A stretch of 64,000 bases of DNA from Blumeriella jaapii (taxonomy: Eukaryota > Ascomycota > Leotiomycetes > Helotiales > Drepanopezizaceae). A model generated the notes under the pieces. It did no database searches. It was not told the DNA's origin and saw nothing but the letters and a program-made list of their open reading frames with translations. The position numbers and the translations under genes were made by a program. The stretch is taken from positions 186,001 through 250,000 of the forward strand of contig VWND01000007.1 of assembly GCA_009599575.1 (NCBI GenBank). The letters are read 5' to 3'. Positions 1-11,110 of this stretch are shown here, in pieces. Each line of letters begins with the position of its first letter. Position 1 is the first letter of the stretch.

Positions 1-464
1 TAATGATCGGCTTCGTGATTTTTGATGACTTTAACTTTCAAGATATCCCCTGGCGTGCCAAACGGTACAACGTATATTTGGTCTGAAGAAGAATGCCTGG
101 CGAGGCCGTCCCCGGTAGAGGATATCTCGAGGACTTCGACCTCGATCTCTGTGAAGGGCTCGGGCAGCCTGGCAATCCCACTGACAGCAGCACCCTCATC
201 TTGTGTATCTTCTCCATCGCGCGACTCGAGTTCCAGTTCAATCGTGGTTCCCAAGGAAGTTTGAGACGTGATCGGGTTCGGGGTATCGGAGAGCTTTTGG
301 GCTGCGAATAGTGCACGAACGTCTGCGATGAGCACCTCATCCTTTGAACCTTCTTTGACTGGCTTCTCTTTTCTCGTTCGCTGTCTCTTGGGTCCTCTTC
401 CTCCCTGAAGCGGCCTCTTCCTGATATCTGGGGCGCCACTCCCGAGGGGACGCTCTGTCTCCAT
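1..464 (-). CDS. TRM2: tRNA (uracil-5-)-methyltransferase, N-terminal part (runs off the window)
   Basis: Reading the minus strand from an ATG at 464 gives 154 open codons to the window edge, with no stop. The first 40 residues are basic and low complexity (RKRPLQGGRGPKRQRTRKEK), as in a nuclear-targeted N-terminus. Residues about 105-150 form a TRAM-like beta domain: FTEIEVEVLEISSTGDGLA, then VVPFGTPGDILKVKV. This is the arrangement at the start of eukaryotic and bacterial RNA m5U methyltransferases, where TRAM helps bind RNA. Fungal Trm2 makes m5U54 in the tRNA T-loop. The SAM-binding catalytic domain lies beyond the window, so the identity rests on TRAM and its position. Another TRAM protein (an RlmD-type enzyme) is possible. 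Confidence 0.7.
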   Translation of the reverse strand, partial: METERPLGSGAPDIRKRPLQGGRGPKRQRTRKEKPVKEGSKDEVLIADVRALFAAQKLSDTPNPITSQTSLGTTIELELESRDGEDTQDEGAAVSGIARLPEPFTEIEVEVLEISSTGDGLARHSSSDQIYVVPFGTPGDILKVKVIKNHEADH

Positions 465-1715
465 TGCGAATGCGCAAACGTTGTATGGTCGTCGGCAGGT
501 TTCCGTCGTGATGATACGGGATTTGAAAAGTCGTGATAGCTGTCTAGACCATTGCAACATTGATGGGCTGGTGGAAGTGCGGAAGGCCGATGTGAGCAAG
601 TACTTGAGCTTGATGGTTCCAAACTGCTTTTCGGGTTCGTCACAAAATTTGGAAAAATTGACAGGGGCCGGTAGCTCCACCAAAGTTTTGGAGCTCAACT
701 TCGACACATCCACTGCACGAAATTGCCAACATCGCTGTTTATCAGACTACAAAGTTCGTTTCGTCATTCAAATACAATTCTGGGTGGCTTCCTCAAGTCA
801 CGGACAGGGCGCGGGTCCAAGAACATAACCTATCCTACCTTACTCAAATTCTTTTCATCTGCAGTCCTGTAAGCGAGAACCTTGGAGGGGTGGAGTGTTT
901 TGCGAAGACGACATAACAACTATACTGCTACGATCTACCCAAACACTAGGTAGCTGGCCTACCTGTATACTCTTACAGGGTGCGTCTCTTTCTTGAAATT
1001 TTAATCTCGTCATTGTACATCGCCCGAATCCGACACTTGATCGACGTTAAGCAACGCTTTTGTTCTTGTATATCGTACACGAATCTCCCTATATTTATAT
1101 AGGCGTGAAAGAAGTCAAACTCAGTCTTGATTCCAGAAGCCTGGTCTAGTCTCGCGGATATGATCATATCATACAGTCACTGATGGCTAGCGCTGAATCT
1201 GTCAACTGTCTATCGAAACTACATGTCAGGGAACTGGTGTTGAACTTGGCATCTTTCAACAGAGGTAAATATTGAAATGTAAGTGTTCTGGCAAAGTACT
1301 GTCAAGTTGTAAGCTGACCAGGTGTTCTGACAGCCAATTTCAGGCAGTTGGTTCAGCTTTCCAAGCACTTTTTCAAAACTACAAACCGTCATCCAGGATC
1401 AGGTTTAACAAGACCACCACACGAAACGGTAAGAAGAGGGTTCGATTGTAACATCTTGTTTTGCAATGTTGGATTCCATGGTTCGGATTCAAACGTACCA
1501 TTGCGCGATGATTACGTTGAAACATGATTGACCGGCCCAGTAGCATGGAGGTCTGGGTATGAAAGTGTGGTGGAACGACAGACAAAAACTGAAGACGGGT
1601 TGGTAACTTGATGAGCTCTTAACTAGGTCTCACGATCTATCATCTGGGGCTTCGGGCAGCCTTCCGCGACCATGTACCTCATGCAAGAATCATACAGCAA
1701 GCGCAGTCGATACAT
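465..1715. other. Intergenic, no gene recognised
   Basis: This holds the presumed TRM2 promoter (near 465) and the downstream side of the KGG-repeat gene. Open frames of 64-68 codons on the minus strand lack codon bias, homology-like motifs or splice structure. No tRNA-like cloverleaf or obvious repeat was seen. Confidence 0.5.
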
Positions 1716-2144
1716 TTAACTGCTTCCTCCAGAGGCCTTTCCGCCCTTGCGACCAGCCTCAACAGGATCAACCTTTCCGCCAGCAAATTCTATACCACGT
1801 CAGCTCCCCATTAGATTTCGAACGATGCAAGTGATACGTACGTCCTTTTCCGCTGGAGCTCTCGGTGCTCTCGGAAGAGTCACCGCTTCCCCAGAGGCCT
1901 TTCCTCCCTGGGCGCCAGCCTCGACGGGATCGACCTTGCCCTGGGCAAACTGGCCAGTTCCAACACGCTTGTCTGGGGTTCCGTCCTCCTTGAGGCCTCC
2001 GTGCTCTGTGGAGTCGTCAGTGTCTGCTATTGCTACACGAATTCGATTGCAAGAGAATGGGACATTGGCAGATGAACCGAGGAGGTTGGGGCAGGCTTGG
2101 GAGAGGGGTGTTGACTGACCAGTTGGCTTGTAGGTCTCAGTCAT
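1716..2144 (-). CDS. KGG-repeat (LEA/Con-6-like) small stress protein, with an apparent 1-nt frameshift
   Basis: Three exons: 2144-2120, 2005-1842 and 1789-1716, with introns 2119-2006 (GTCAGT..ACAG) and 1841-1790 (GTACGT..ATAG, CTGAC branch). The N-terminus reads MTETYKPTEHGGLKEDGTPD. Two copies of a module follow: GTGQFAQGKVDPVEAGAQGG and GKGQFAGGKVDPVEAGRKGG, each continued by KASGGS. Such small hydrophilic glycine-rich proteins are conidiation or stress induced in fungi and resemble bacterial KGG stress proteins. In the first module the codons after KASG lack one base: a run of four G (plus-strand C at 1889-1892) where the second module has GGAGG. Restoring frame there gives an 87-residue protein with all splice phases matching. 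As written the frame is broken unless an alternative acceptor is used at the second intron. It is divergent from the CHZ-motif gene. Confidence 0.72.
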
Positions 2145-2284
2145 TTTGAAGTGTTGGTTGGTTGTTGAGTTGGTTTGGTTTGGGTTCGTTTGATTTGAAG
2201 GGACGGGTGTGGATTGTGGATGTGATTGTGATTGTGAAGGTTGTGATGAAGAGGAAAAATACTTTCCTGTGGGAGGCCTCTCTG

Positions 2285-2292
2285 CTTAAATA
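2285..2292 (-). promoter_or_regulatory. TATA-like element of the KGG-repeat gene
   Basis: The minus strand reads TATTTAAG about 140 bp upstream of the ATG at 2144, followed by a CA-rich leader. Position and composition fit a fungal core promoter. Not tested. Confidence 0.35.
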
Positions 2293-2673
2293 GACACGCT
2301 CTCTCGCTGGCTGTTCCTTCCTCGCAATCTTGGAAGTTGGAAGACAAAGAAGCGCTTCATTGGCAGTCACATCGTTACTGTGAGTAAGTCTTCCTGCCGG
2401 TGCCTACCTGGGACATGGGAAGCCATTGGACCGGCTCCATTGCAAGATCCGTGGAGATCTCATCATCCATCAACACCAGGGCAGGAATAAGCGTTTCATG
2501 ACCCAATCCCGGCGGCAAGCTGCACCGCTGTTCCAGTTTACCATGTTTACCATGTTTACCCCACAACAGATGTCTGGTTCCTGGACGCCATATCCGCATG
2601 TTGACGTACTGCATCGGCATTCGAGGCCTTTCAACGCGACGCGGAGAATAGCACAGGTAGCGACAAGATCAAT

Positions 2674-2896
2674 GCATTAGAGCTGCATCCCGTGCTTTCG
2701 GGATGTGACCGCGATCGATATAAGCCTTCCGGCATTTACTACTGGCAGCACTTGTCTAGCATTCGCCTCGATCAGGCTTAGACGAACTGTGCCGTCGAGG
2801 AAACAACCCCCGCCGGACTCAGGATGATGCCCGAATACGATTAAGAACGCATTGGAGTTGCATCTCGTGCTTGCGCATCGCGATCGCGACAGTCGC
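2674..2896. repeat. Diverged direct repeat in a divergent promoter
   Basis: Two roughly 45-bp segments (2674-2713 and 2849-2896) share GCATT(A/G)GAG(C/T)TGCAT, then (C/T)CGTGCTT, and end in CGATCG or GCGATCGCGA. They lie in the 1.03-kb region between the minus-strand KGG gene and the plus-strand CHZ-motif gene, so they could be shared regulatory elements. They could equally be repeat debris. The rest of 2145-3170 shows nothing else. Confidence 0.4.
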
Positions 2897-3058
2897 TCCC
2901 CTACCCCCGGCTAGCAGTACGATGATGCGACTTACAAGTGAGGAGAAGTTGTGATATCCGCATCATCAACAACAAGACTTCGAAATGACATCGAGACTCG
3001 TGGCTTCCTTCGGCAAACATGTGAATCCAGTAGTACGTGAAGGTCAGCCAGGATGGTG

Positions 3059-3066
3059 TATAAATA
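3059..3066 (+). promoter_or_regulatory. TATA box of the CHZ-motif gene
   Basis: TATAAATA lies 105 bp upstream of the ATG at 3171. It is followed by a pyrimidine-rich tract and a CACAACAACTACACGA-type leader, the usual layout of a strongly expressed fungal promoter. Confidence 0.55.
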
Positions 3067-3170
3067 GGTAAAGCTGGAAACTGCTCAAGCATTTTTTCTC
3101 TCACTCTTCCCACACAACAACTACACGACTCCGAGCAACTACTCGAAACCTCGTCAAACCACGTCTCATC

Positions 3171-3545
3171 ATGTCTTCCCAAGATATTCCCCGGGGCGAT
3201 GCCCAAGACAACGACTACGTCTCTCGCCCAGGCCAGAAAGAAGCCGGCATTCCGGTCCTGTCTGACGATGCTCCCATCGAGGACCCCGTCGATGCCGAGG
3301 TTGCTGATAGTGATGAGCAGCTTGGTAAGGACCCCTTTCTCCCTCTCATCATCTCCGCTTCCGCCAAACATCAAGCTATCGAAAACGAAACTAATCATTC
3401 TGCAGCACGTGACGAGACTGAAGCCATCGATAAGTCCAACATCATCGAGGAGAAGACTCGAGGTGCGAAGCCGACCGGTAGCTACAGGGAGCCTGGGGAT
3501 GAGGAGGGTCTTCCAGGACCGGAGGATGGGACGAGCAGCGTCTAG
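3171..3545 (+). CDS. Small acidic protein with CHZ (histone chaperone)-like motif
   Basis: Two exons, 3171-3324 and 3406-3545, separated by an 81-nt intron (GTAAGG..CTGCAG), give a 97-residue acidic protein. It begins MSSQDIPRGDAQDNDYVSRP. The centre reads DAEVADSDEQL, and exon 2 carries RDETEAIDKSNIIEEKTRG, which resembles the CHZ motif (acidic stretch, then IDxSNII..RTRG) of the H2A.Z-H2B chaperone Chz1. The tail has EPGDEEGLPGPEDGTSSV. The intron is a multiple of three without a stop, so retention would give 124 residues; the splice signals favour removal. Fungi have families of these small acidic proteins, and a true chaperone role is inferred from the motif only. A 243-codon antisense frame over it is a shadow. 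Confidence 0.7.
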   Translation: MSSQDIPRGDAQDNDYVSRPGQKEAGIPVLSDDAPIEDPVDAEVADSDEQLGKDPFLPLIISASAKHQAIENETNHSAARDETEAIDKSNIIEEKTRGAKPTGSYREPGDEEGLPGPEDGTSSV

Positions 3546-5580
3546 AGCTGCTGAAGGACTTCTTATGATACCACTACTAGTCGAGCGGACGTGGAGAAAC
3601 TCAAACAGAAAATTAGATTTAATTATCTCCAATTGAAACCTGTCAGAAGAAGGCCTCTACTTCATGCTCCTTCTGAGACATGCCTTTAAACATGCTGTTC
3701 TCAATTTCAGTACGTATCACAACTTTTTTCGTCCTTACACTTATCATCTGCCAGCCGGTAATTACCATGCAGATGTCCCACCTCCATCCAGTTTTGCAGT
3801 ATGCTTATGCTATAGAAATAAGCACAAGCAGCCGTGATGTGATTCTGTAGTACAACGTAGATGTGGGTTATAAGGTATTTTGCATTGTGCGGAATAGGTA
3901 AATCTAGACGAACTCGTACCAAGAAGTGCTTCGAGAACCTGCAATTTGGGAATATGGAATTAATAATTGTGCCATAATGGACGAGCTTCGTGCATGTCTG
4001 CTGTAAGACTAATTGTGACGAGTGAAGATGAATTGCAAGATCAGGATATGTGGATTTGATAGATAGCGCATGGCGTAGATAGCCTGAAAGCAGAAAACTT
4101 GTGAGAGCGATGTAAGGAATAAGATGGGAATAAGATAAGTCCCTTCCTGCAATTAAAAAATTGTTTTTAAACTGGCTTCAAATTTTTCTGTTCAGCGTGG
4201 TTGACTTGAGAAAAAGATCCTTGTTACAAACGAACAATTTTTATTCTTCATGTAAATGTACGAGCTTGCTTGCTATTCAAAGTTCAACAGCCTACCGTCA
4301 GAAGCTTAGCTTATTCTCAATTTCAAAGATAGCCATAATGAATTTGTACAAACCTTAATCGTAGTTATTGTTTAAGAAAACATCAAGTACATGAAAATAC
4401 TGCACACACCTGTGTTTTTTGATTCTACAAAAGAAGTTGCTAAGCCTAGAGCCAAGTGGAATTACGGAATCCCGTTTTTTGGACAAAATTAAAGCGATCC
4501 CCCCGTGAGATAGATATTAACAAAGTTCCAAAGCCTTCATCCGCTACTTAGATGGCTTCTGCTGAATTACTACAACGGTATTCGTGTCACGAACTAAATA
4601 GTGTAAGCGAGAAATGTTGCACCTTATCAGAGAAAATGTTCATATGTAAAGGCTGTAATAAATAATTTCCAAAGGTAGGAACAAAGAAGATTCAGTTAAG
4701 GAGACTTGGACTCTGGCTATAAAAGACAGGTGAAAGATAGCCGGGGCTCTAGAGTCACGCATGTACTGTACAGTACATAAGGCCTAGTCCACGCATATTC
4801 TGACAGTTACATAAGTCTTTAAGTTCAGTTGAAGATAAGCTGGAGAAGAAGGCACTCTCAAAACCCTGTTTTAATAAGCAATTTAATCAAGGGCATTAGA
4901 GAATCTTAGGGTGTCAGTTGTTTATTTGAAAAGCAAGTCATATTAACAGACCAAGCAAATGATTCTTATACATCTGACTCCAAATTGAGAAAAGACATGT
5001 GTAGATTAGGAGAAATAAAGTATGTTACCATGATTGCTTTTGCTTGCTGTCAGATTATGATGATATTAACTGACATTTTGAGAATCAAAGCGAGAAGAAC
5101 AGTTCAAGCGTAAAAAAGGTTGCCAGTGGAGGATCAAGTCAACCTGTTTAAACCAAAATGTAATGAAAGTGTTTTGTATGATAAATCGCTGAATGTTTCA
5201 CCCGATAAATTCTTGACGAAAAGCTATCTTTCACAACACAATCAAAATCAGCTGGCTTAAGTACTGTAGGTGAGAGACATACGAATACCTTAAGAAGACG
5301 GGCAAGATAAGCCTAAACTTTCAGTGAGAGACTACATTACAGAACACAACTATTGTAACGTTTCACACAGAGAAGTGGTGCCCCTTGGTTAAACCACAGC
5401 CTGTGTGTAAGTAAGACTTTCAATCGTGGATCGCAAAACAAATTGTAAAGACCACAGCAGTCCAAAACAAGAAATTCATTGTACTCATATCGATGTAAGT
5501 AAAAGCAAATCGCCTGAATTTACCCGTAGATACGTAGGTAAGTACATAAGTACTGTACCTAGGCTAAGAAATCAAGCCAA
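3546..5580. other. AT-rich intergenic tract, probably decayed repeat DNA
   Basis: The composition is clearly more AT-rich than the flanks. Only short frames occur and no splice structure was found. A segment near 4470-4520 with a run of C beside GGACAAAATTAAAGCGATCC looks like the end of a DNA transposon, but I cannot name it. TACTGTACAGTACA occurs at 4764-4777. Confidence 0.4.
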
Positions 5581-8500
5581 AAAAAATCGTGAGCAAAACG
5601 TGACCTCGCTAAAACTCGGCTACGGGCTGCAAGTGGCACGAACTCGATGCATCCTCTTTCTCCATCCACGATTCTACTTCACCGCTCACAACCCCCGACC
5701 CCGTCATAATCATCGTCACGACTGGTATTCAGATTCTAACGAAACAAAGCAAGAGAAGAAACCGAACTACCGAGGGAGAAAAAAACCGTAGCAAAATGGC
5801 AGGATAAAAACAAGATTTCGATAAGATCCAAGCGGCACGGCGCAGCGGCAAACATGCAGCGAGGCGAAAAGGCAAGGGGCCAGAAGCCGTCCGTCCGATC
5901 TCTCGCATTTCTTTTAGAAGCGCCACCGGGAATTAGGCCAACGAACACAAGCCAGCCAGCGAGCGAGCGCATCTCGGTCTTATTATCATTCGAGGATGCC
6001 AGCCCTTCGCCTCGTCATGCCGAGGCCCGTAATGACGATGGCGATGGCGATGCAGTGCCAGCCAGTGAGCCAGGCTGGCTCGTCGGTACGGCGCGCCTGG
6101 CTCGCTCGCTGGGACGGTGAGTCAAGATGACTTCGTCAGAGCCGTCATGTCGTGCATGTCGGACTGGACGGGACTGCTTGACTGGTTCTCGCCTCGAATT
6201 CATTCGTATGCGCAAGGCCGCAGCTGATGCTGAGCCTCCAATACCAGATGTACTGTACAGTACAGTACATCGTAAAACCACAACCTACAGTACTGTACTG
6301 TACATACCAATTTTCACCCACTACTAGGCGACGCGACCAACAACCAAAGGGCGTACTTCCGAGAGAAAAATAACCAGAAAAGAAAGAGAGAACAGATGAA
6401 GAGATTTTCGGATCGAGTTCCACGAGGAATAGGTGGTTCGTGTGGGGGAGAGCAATATTGATACTGACTCATACTACAGTACATACTACAGCTGTGCTCT
6501 GTCTATCAAGAGAAAGGGACGGGTAAAAACATAACCAAACCAAGCACATCAGAAACAAAACTGCCACTTGCATCGTACTCCGTACATAGTAGATGGGATG
6601 AAGTAGTGGGAAATGATTCTTCTAGAATCCAGATCCCCAATTCCCCCACACGGTACAGCCCGCACGGCAGGGAAAGCCAGACCCAAGCCCTAAGACCAGG
6701 AGGCGAACAAGTGTGGAGGTCAGACATGCATACCGGTACCGGTATCGAAATCCCAGGGCTGATGCAGACCCCTTTTCTCTGATGAAACGGCCGGTTCTCT
6801 TTCGTTCTTTTGAAGAAGCAGAGGAGCGGATCTTAATCTGGTGCTTCCGTCCTTCAAGCAGCTCAGATAAGGTAGCAGCGCAGCAGCGGGGAGATCGGGA
6901 TTCGCGGATCTGGATGCCTCACGATGTACTGTAAGTCATTAGTAGCCGTCTGAACCGTTCATCACGGTGCATGGTGTTGTGATACTGATGCGCGCATGCT
7001 AAGGTTCGCGATGTGTACTTCTCATCTCATCTCAGCATGACCAGCTCACTTACTCACTCACTGACCTTACTGACTCACTTACAGTACAGTATGATCGCAT
7101 GGTGTGACGCTACCTTATGACCTCTCTCACAAGGGAATCAACAACATTTTCTCGCTTACTTCGCCTGCGTCGGATTTACAGTTTACCGACCATACAAAGT
7201 ACTATAGGTACTGTCCAGTACCTAATCCAGGGGTTCTCTTTCACATTCTCTTTTTCCTGCTCTTTATCGTCCGTTTGTCCGCGGAAAACGCTACGATAAC
7301 CCATCCCGTCCCGTCCCGTCAGCCCGCCACGTCAGGTCAACTTGAAGCTGGGAAGAGAAGAACGCACGTACAGTACTGTACGTAGCCTCCGAGCTCCGAG
7401 CTCCCTCTCTCTTCCCACCGAGAGAAGAGGACCCGGGAGAGAGGAGAAAGAAGGAAAGCGCACCACGACACGACAGATACTGTATCTTGTTGGTATGCAT
7501 CTGTCCGCGCTCCCGCCCTTCCGGTGCTTCAGCTTCAGCCCTGGACAGCACGAACGGACGGCCAACTCCCCGTTGAGTAGTTCTTCCGCTGGCCCAAAGA
7601 TTACAGAAAGCTGAAGGTGCAAGTCCGTGAGATGGACAGCCAGACACATGAAATCCCTCTGAAACAGCGGTGAGGTGATCCAGGCGTCCCCTTGCACACC
7701 TCGGCCCCCGTTCCCCCCCCCTCCTTGCACTGCGCGGCGGCTTCGTGGGAGGCGGGGTACCGAAAAGGTAAACACACTGACCAAGATCTGCCCAGCGCCA
7801 ACCGGTAAAGAAAAGGAAAACCAAAAAAAGACAAGGCTCGAGAGCCCGCTGCCACAGGCACCGCAGGATTCGTCGCCGTGCACCGGAACATGGAGTGTCG
7901 CTCCCCGCCATCTCTTCTTTCCGCGGTACTGCACGTCGTAAACCCGCGGATGTTTATCAATCATGGATCCTGGCGAGGCGAGGCCAGGCGAGGCGGTCAA
8001 CTGGGACTCTCAAGAGTCAGTCAAACAGACTGGCACATGAAAGACCGGTCCCGACCTGAGTCCTGTCAACACACCGGTAGATATGTCTGTACAGTAGGTA
8101 TTGTACAGTGTACACCAGACCAGACCAGACCAGACCAGACCAGCGCGCATGCCGCGTGTGCCTGGTGAGCTGGTGAGCTGGTGAGCTCTCGCTGGATATG
8201 GCCTGCCTGCCCGCCTATCTGTCAGTTGGCTTGTTACTGCTTGCTTGCTTGCTTGCCTAGCTTACCTTGATTCTCTTTTCCCACGTCCCGCACGCGCCGC
8301 GCCAGCGTTCCAGACTCCCTCCCGTGGTGTGGGTGGTGGTCGGTCAATGTGATGTGAGATACATATAGTACAAGTATGATTCACACCCCCAACCCAACCC
8401 AGCACAGAACAGCACACCCCTCCTCCTCCTCCCTGCTTTTTTCACTTCTACCTTGTTCCGATTTTGTTTTTGTGGCTCTGCCGAAGAAAGGCAAAGCAAA

Positions 8501-9008
8501 CATACATACAGCACCTGCCTACCTAATAAGAAACATCTCTTCCTCCTCCTCCACTTTCAGCACCGCGCTAGCTACATACAAACCATACATACATACAAAC
8601 CCCAACCTTTCGAAGCCGTCTACCTCCCTACTTATCTTCGTTGTCTCCGCCTCCGCTGAAAGTTACAATCGATACCATACTTAGTCAGACCCACATCTCC
8701 TGCCTGACCTGACCTTACTGTACCCGCATCCCACTCAGCCTCGGTGGTGTTTATCTTTTGGGGGATACGGACAATCAGCACCTTACACAGACACAATACG
8801 AGGGTAACTGGCCGAGAGGAGGGAAGGAAGGAAGGCATCACATCACATCACCACTACCAACACCGCCACGACTTGCGCATCCCAACTACACGTCAGCTCA
8901 GCACAAAGTCCCGAACCCCTCCTCTGCTGCTGCTACAAGAAGAGCGAGCCAGCGCTTTCGCACCTCGCAGGAATGCCCTTCTCCCCGTTCTCGAACTACG
9001 CCACCACC
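5581..9008. other. Gene-free GC-moderate tract and long upstream region
   Basis: Overlapping open frames occur on both strands (notably 7291-8000), but they are interrupted by microsatellite-like sequence and have no recognisable domain. TACTGTAC repeats occur at about 6250-6305, 7081 and 7366-7382. An AGACC run lies near 8115-8143, GAGCTGGT copies near 8165-8186 and a CTTG run near 8238-8255. From about 8376 the sequence becomes pyrimidine and CA rich, typical of a promoter plus long 5' leader for the gene at 9009. Confidence 0.45.
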
Positions 9009-9482
9009 ATGTCTTCCTACACCGCAGTACCGGTGGACATCCCCCCTTCCTCCTCCTCTTCCTCTTCCTCTTCCTCCTCCATCTCGGTCTCCCGCCCGCA
9101 ATCCACCTCGTGCGCCTTCCCCTCGTGGCCGCGTCGCGCCTCCCTCTCCTCGAGCTCCGCCGAGCCCGCCTCGAGCTCCTTCATCATCTCGGACGAGGAG
9201 CTCTTCTTCCCCAGCGTCTTCGACGACGGCGAGCCGGACTGCACGCCGCTCGCGACGCCCATCTCCAACGCGAGCCGCTCGCCCGCGTCGCCGAGCAACA
9301 TGTGCGAGAACGGCCACATCGTCGTCGACCACGGCTCGCTGATGCGCGAGTTGATCGCGCAGGAGAAGGCCAAGAAGGAGCGCCGTCGTCGTCGAAGCAG
9401 CAGCAGCAGCTCCAAGAAGTCGCGGAGTGGGAGCGCGGCCAGCAACCGACAGATGAGTCCAATCTTGGAGGTGGCGGAGTGA
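9009..9482 (+). CDS. Ser-rich conserved fungal protein of unknown function
   Basis: The ATG at 9009 is in an excellent context (CCACCACCATG) and begins MSSYTAVPVD; an in-frame ATG at 8973 would add 12 residues. The protein is 157 residues: a poly-Ser stretch, a segment SWPRRASLSSSSAEPASSSF followed by IISDEELFFPSVFDD, a C-terminal MRELIAQEKAKKERRRRR helix, then Ser/Lys-rich KKSRSGSAASNRQMSPILE. The helical basic block and SP-rich tails suggest a regulated intrinsically disordered nuclear or signalling protein, but I recognise no named family. After the TGA at 9480-9482 the same frame stays open into a canonical intron, so the true C-terminus may differ (see next entry). A 355-codon frame on the same strand overlaps it and is a shadow. 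Confidence 0.65.
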   Translation: MSSYTAVPVDIPPSSSSSSSSSSSISVSRPQSTSCAFPSWPRRASLSSSSAEPASSSFIISDEELFFPSVFDDGEPDCTPLATPISNASRSPASPSNMCENGHIVVDHGSLMRELIAQEKAKKERRRRRSSSSSSKKSRSGSAASNRQMSPILEVAE

Positions 9483-9704
9483 AGTGTGTCCGTCGCGAAC
9501 GCGGGCGTTTTTGGAACCATGACTCAAATGGTAAGGACACACCTCTCCCGGGGCAGCCATCTCGGTCGTGGTTGATATTCTTGCTAACCGTGTCTCTAGC
9601 TCTCACTACGGATAAGCAGAGCATCTCAGGACTCGCAGGAATCTTGCTTCCGGTCGCCGCTTCGACACAAGAACGGCGAGGCTGGTGCGCCAGCGCAGCC
9701 TTGA
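9483..9704 (+). other. In-frame continuation with canonical intron beyond the stop
   Basis: Directly after the TGA the same frame reads SVSVANAGVFGTMTQM (9483-9530). It then meets a donor GTAAGG at 9531, a branch TTGCTAAC, and the acceptor TCTCTAG ending at 9599 (69-nt intron). Exon 9600-9704 continues in phase with LSLRISRASQDSQES and ends GEAGAPAQP before TGA. This may be the true 3' exon of the preceding gene, joined by another donor (for example at GAG|GTGGCG near 9470, also phase 0), a 3'-UTR intron, or readthrough. Confidence 0.45.
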
Positions 9705-10683
9705 CATCACCCCGATGTGCCTTTTTCGCTATCCCAGCGAGCAGCCAGGTTGCCATGGCGCTCGAGCAAGATTTCGCGGTGATCGCCAGGATGTGCGATA
9801 CACATGCGTGATTGTGTCGTCGTCAATCAGTCGAGGTGGAGGAGCCATCTGCCCTCCCTCCCCCACGGGATCGTCGTCGTCGAATAGCAAGCGCGAGGCG
9901 ACAGCGAGCGTGAGGCACAGTTACCCTCGCCTCTCGTTTCTGGCAACCAACGAGCTTACCTCCCCTTCTTCCATCCCATCTTCAACCGAGCACGAAACTC
10001 TCATCTCGTGTAGAGAGGATCAGTGGCGAAAGCTGTTGGGCTAGTTGGCACGTTTGTTGGTGTGCATCTTGCCGGTGCTAGGAGAGTCGAGCGCCCGGGC
10101 GAACGGCACATGGGCCTCCCTGGCGTCACGTGAGCCTAACTCGGGCAGACAAGAAAGGGCCCAGACCAGGCCAGGTGCGGGCATGGAGAAGAAGAAGAAG
10201 AAGAAGGATCACGACGTCCTCTGTCCCTGGGACAGGGGAGGTTGTCAGGCGGGCCTGACGATCTGACGAGCTCGCTGGGTGGATTGATCGGGGTCGTCGC
10301 TCCGAAGCTGGATGGAATAGCTGGCGATGGGAACGAAGGCGTGGTCCGGAACGGTATGTCCCCAACGCTCGGTCACTCAGTCAGGCAGGCAGGCGTCGGT
10401 CGAATACTCGATGGATGGATAGATGGATGGATGGATGGAAATGCGGATGCTGCTGCTGTAACTTCTTAGCCATCATGCAGGTGAAATACTGTACATGTAC
10501 TACTGTATGTGTATGTATAGTATATACTCATGTACACTCATGTGTGTACACATGAATGCGGATTTATACTGTACTGTACTGTACATACCGTATGTGGGTG
10601 GCTGGTGGGTGGGTGGGTCTCTATGCATGCATTGTCTTGTTCGAGGCGTGCTGTGCTGTGCTGTGCTGTGTTGAGATACTGTA

Positions 10684-10885
10684 CTGTAAGTCAGTCAGTC
10701 AGTCAATCACTCAGTCAGTCAATCAGTTATTCAGTTATTCAGTCAGTTAGTCAGTCACTCACTCACTCACTCACTCACTCACTCACTCAGTCAATCAATC
10801 AGTCAATCACTCAGTCACTCACTCACTCACTCAATCAGTCAGTTATTCAGTTATTCAGTTATTCAGTCAGTTAGTCAGTCAGTTA
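10684..10885. repeat. TCAG/TCAC/TCAA tetranucleotide array
   Basis: About 200 bp of interspersed TCAG, TCAA and CACT units with TTAT variants. It reads open in several frames as SVSQSLTHSL-type peptides, a by-product of the repeat. Confidence 0.85.
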
Positions 10886-10983
10886 GTTACCTTTGTGCGA
10901 GGGATAGCGAGCGAGCGCCGTTTATGATTGGTTGTTTGATTGGTTGTTTGAGTGGATGGTTGGCTGGTTGGATGGATGGATGG

Positions 10984-11110
10984 TTGTTTGGTTTATAGAC
11001 TGGATGATTGTTTGGTTTATAGACTGGATGGATGGATGGATGGATGATTGTTTGGTTTATAGACTGGATGGTTGGATGGATGGATGATTGTTTGGTTTAT
11101 AGACTGGATG
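10984..11110. repeat. Minisatellite with GGTTTATAGACTGGATG core
   Basis: Four copies of a 22-23-bp core (TGTTTGGTTTATAGACTGGA followed by TG), at about 10984, 11008, 11048 and 11088. They are separated by variable GGAT runs. GGAT/GGAA-rich sequence continues to about 11240. Confidence 0.85.

Noticed and set aside
38..643. 201-codon frame on minus at the window start
   Set aside because: It overlaps the TRM2 N-terminus in another frame; the TRM2 reading carries the TRAM domain, this one has no domain.
2901..3632. 243-codon frame on minus
   Set aside because: Antisense to the spliced CHZ-motif gene; no domain, and it covers that gene's promoter.
8744..9811. 355-codon plus-strand frame
   Set aside because: Runs across the Ser-rich gene and its downstream intron in a shifted frame; composition is Arg/Pro shadow of GC-rich DNA.
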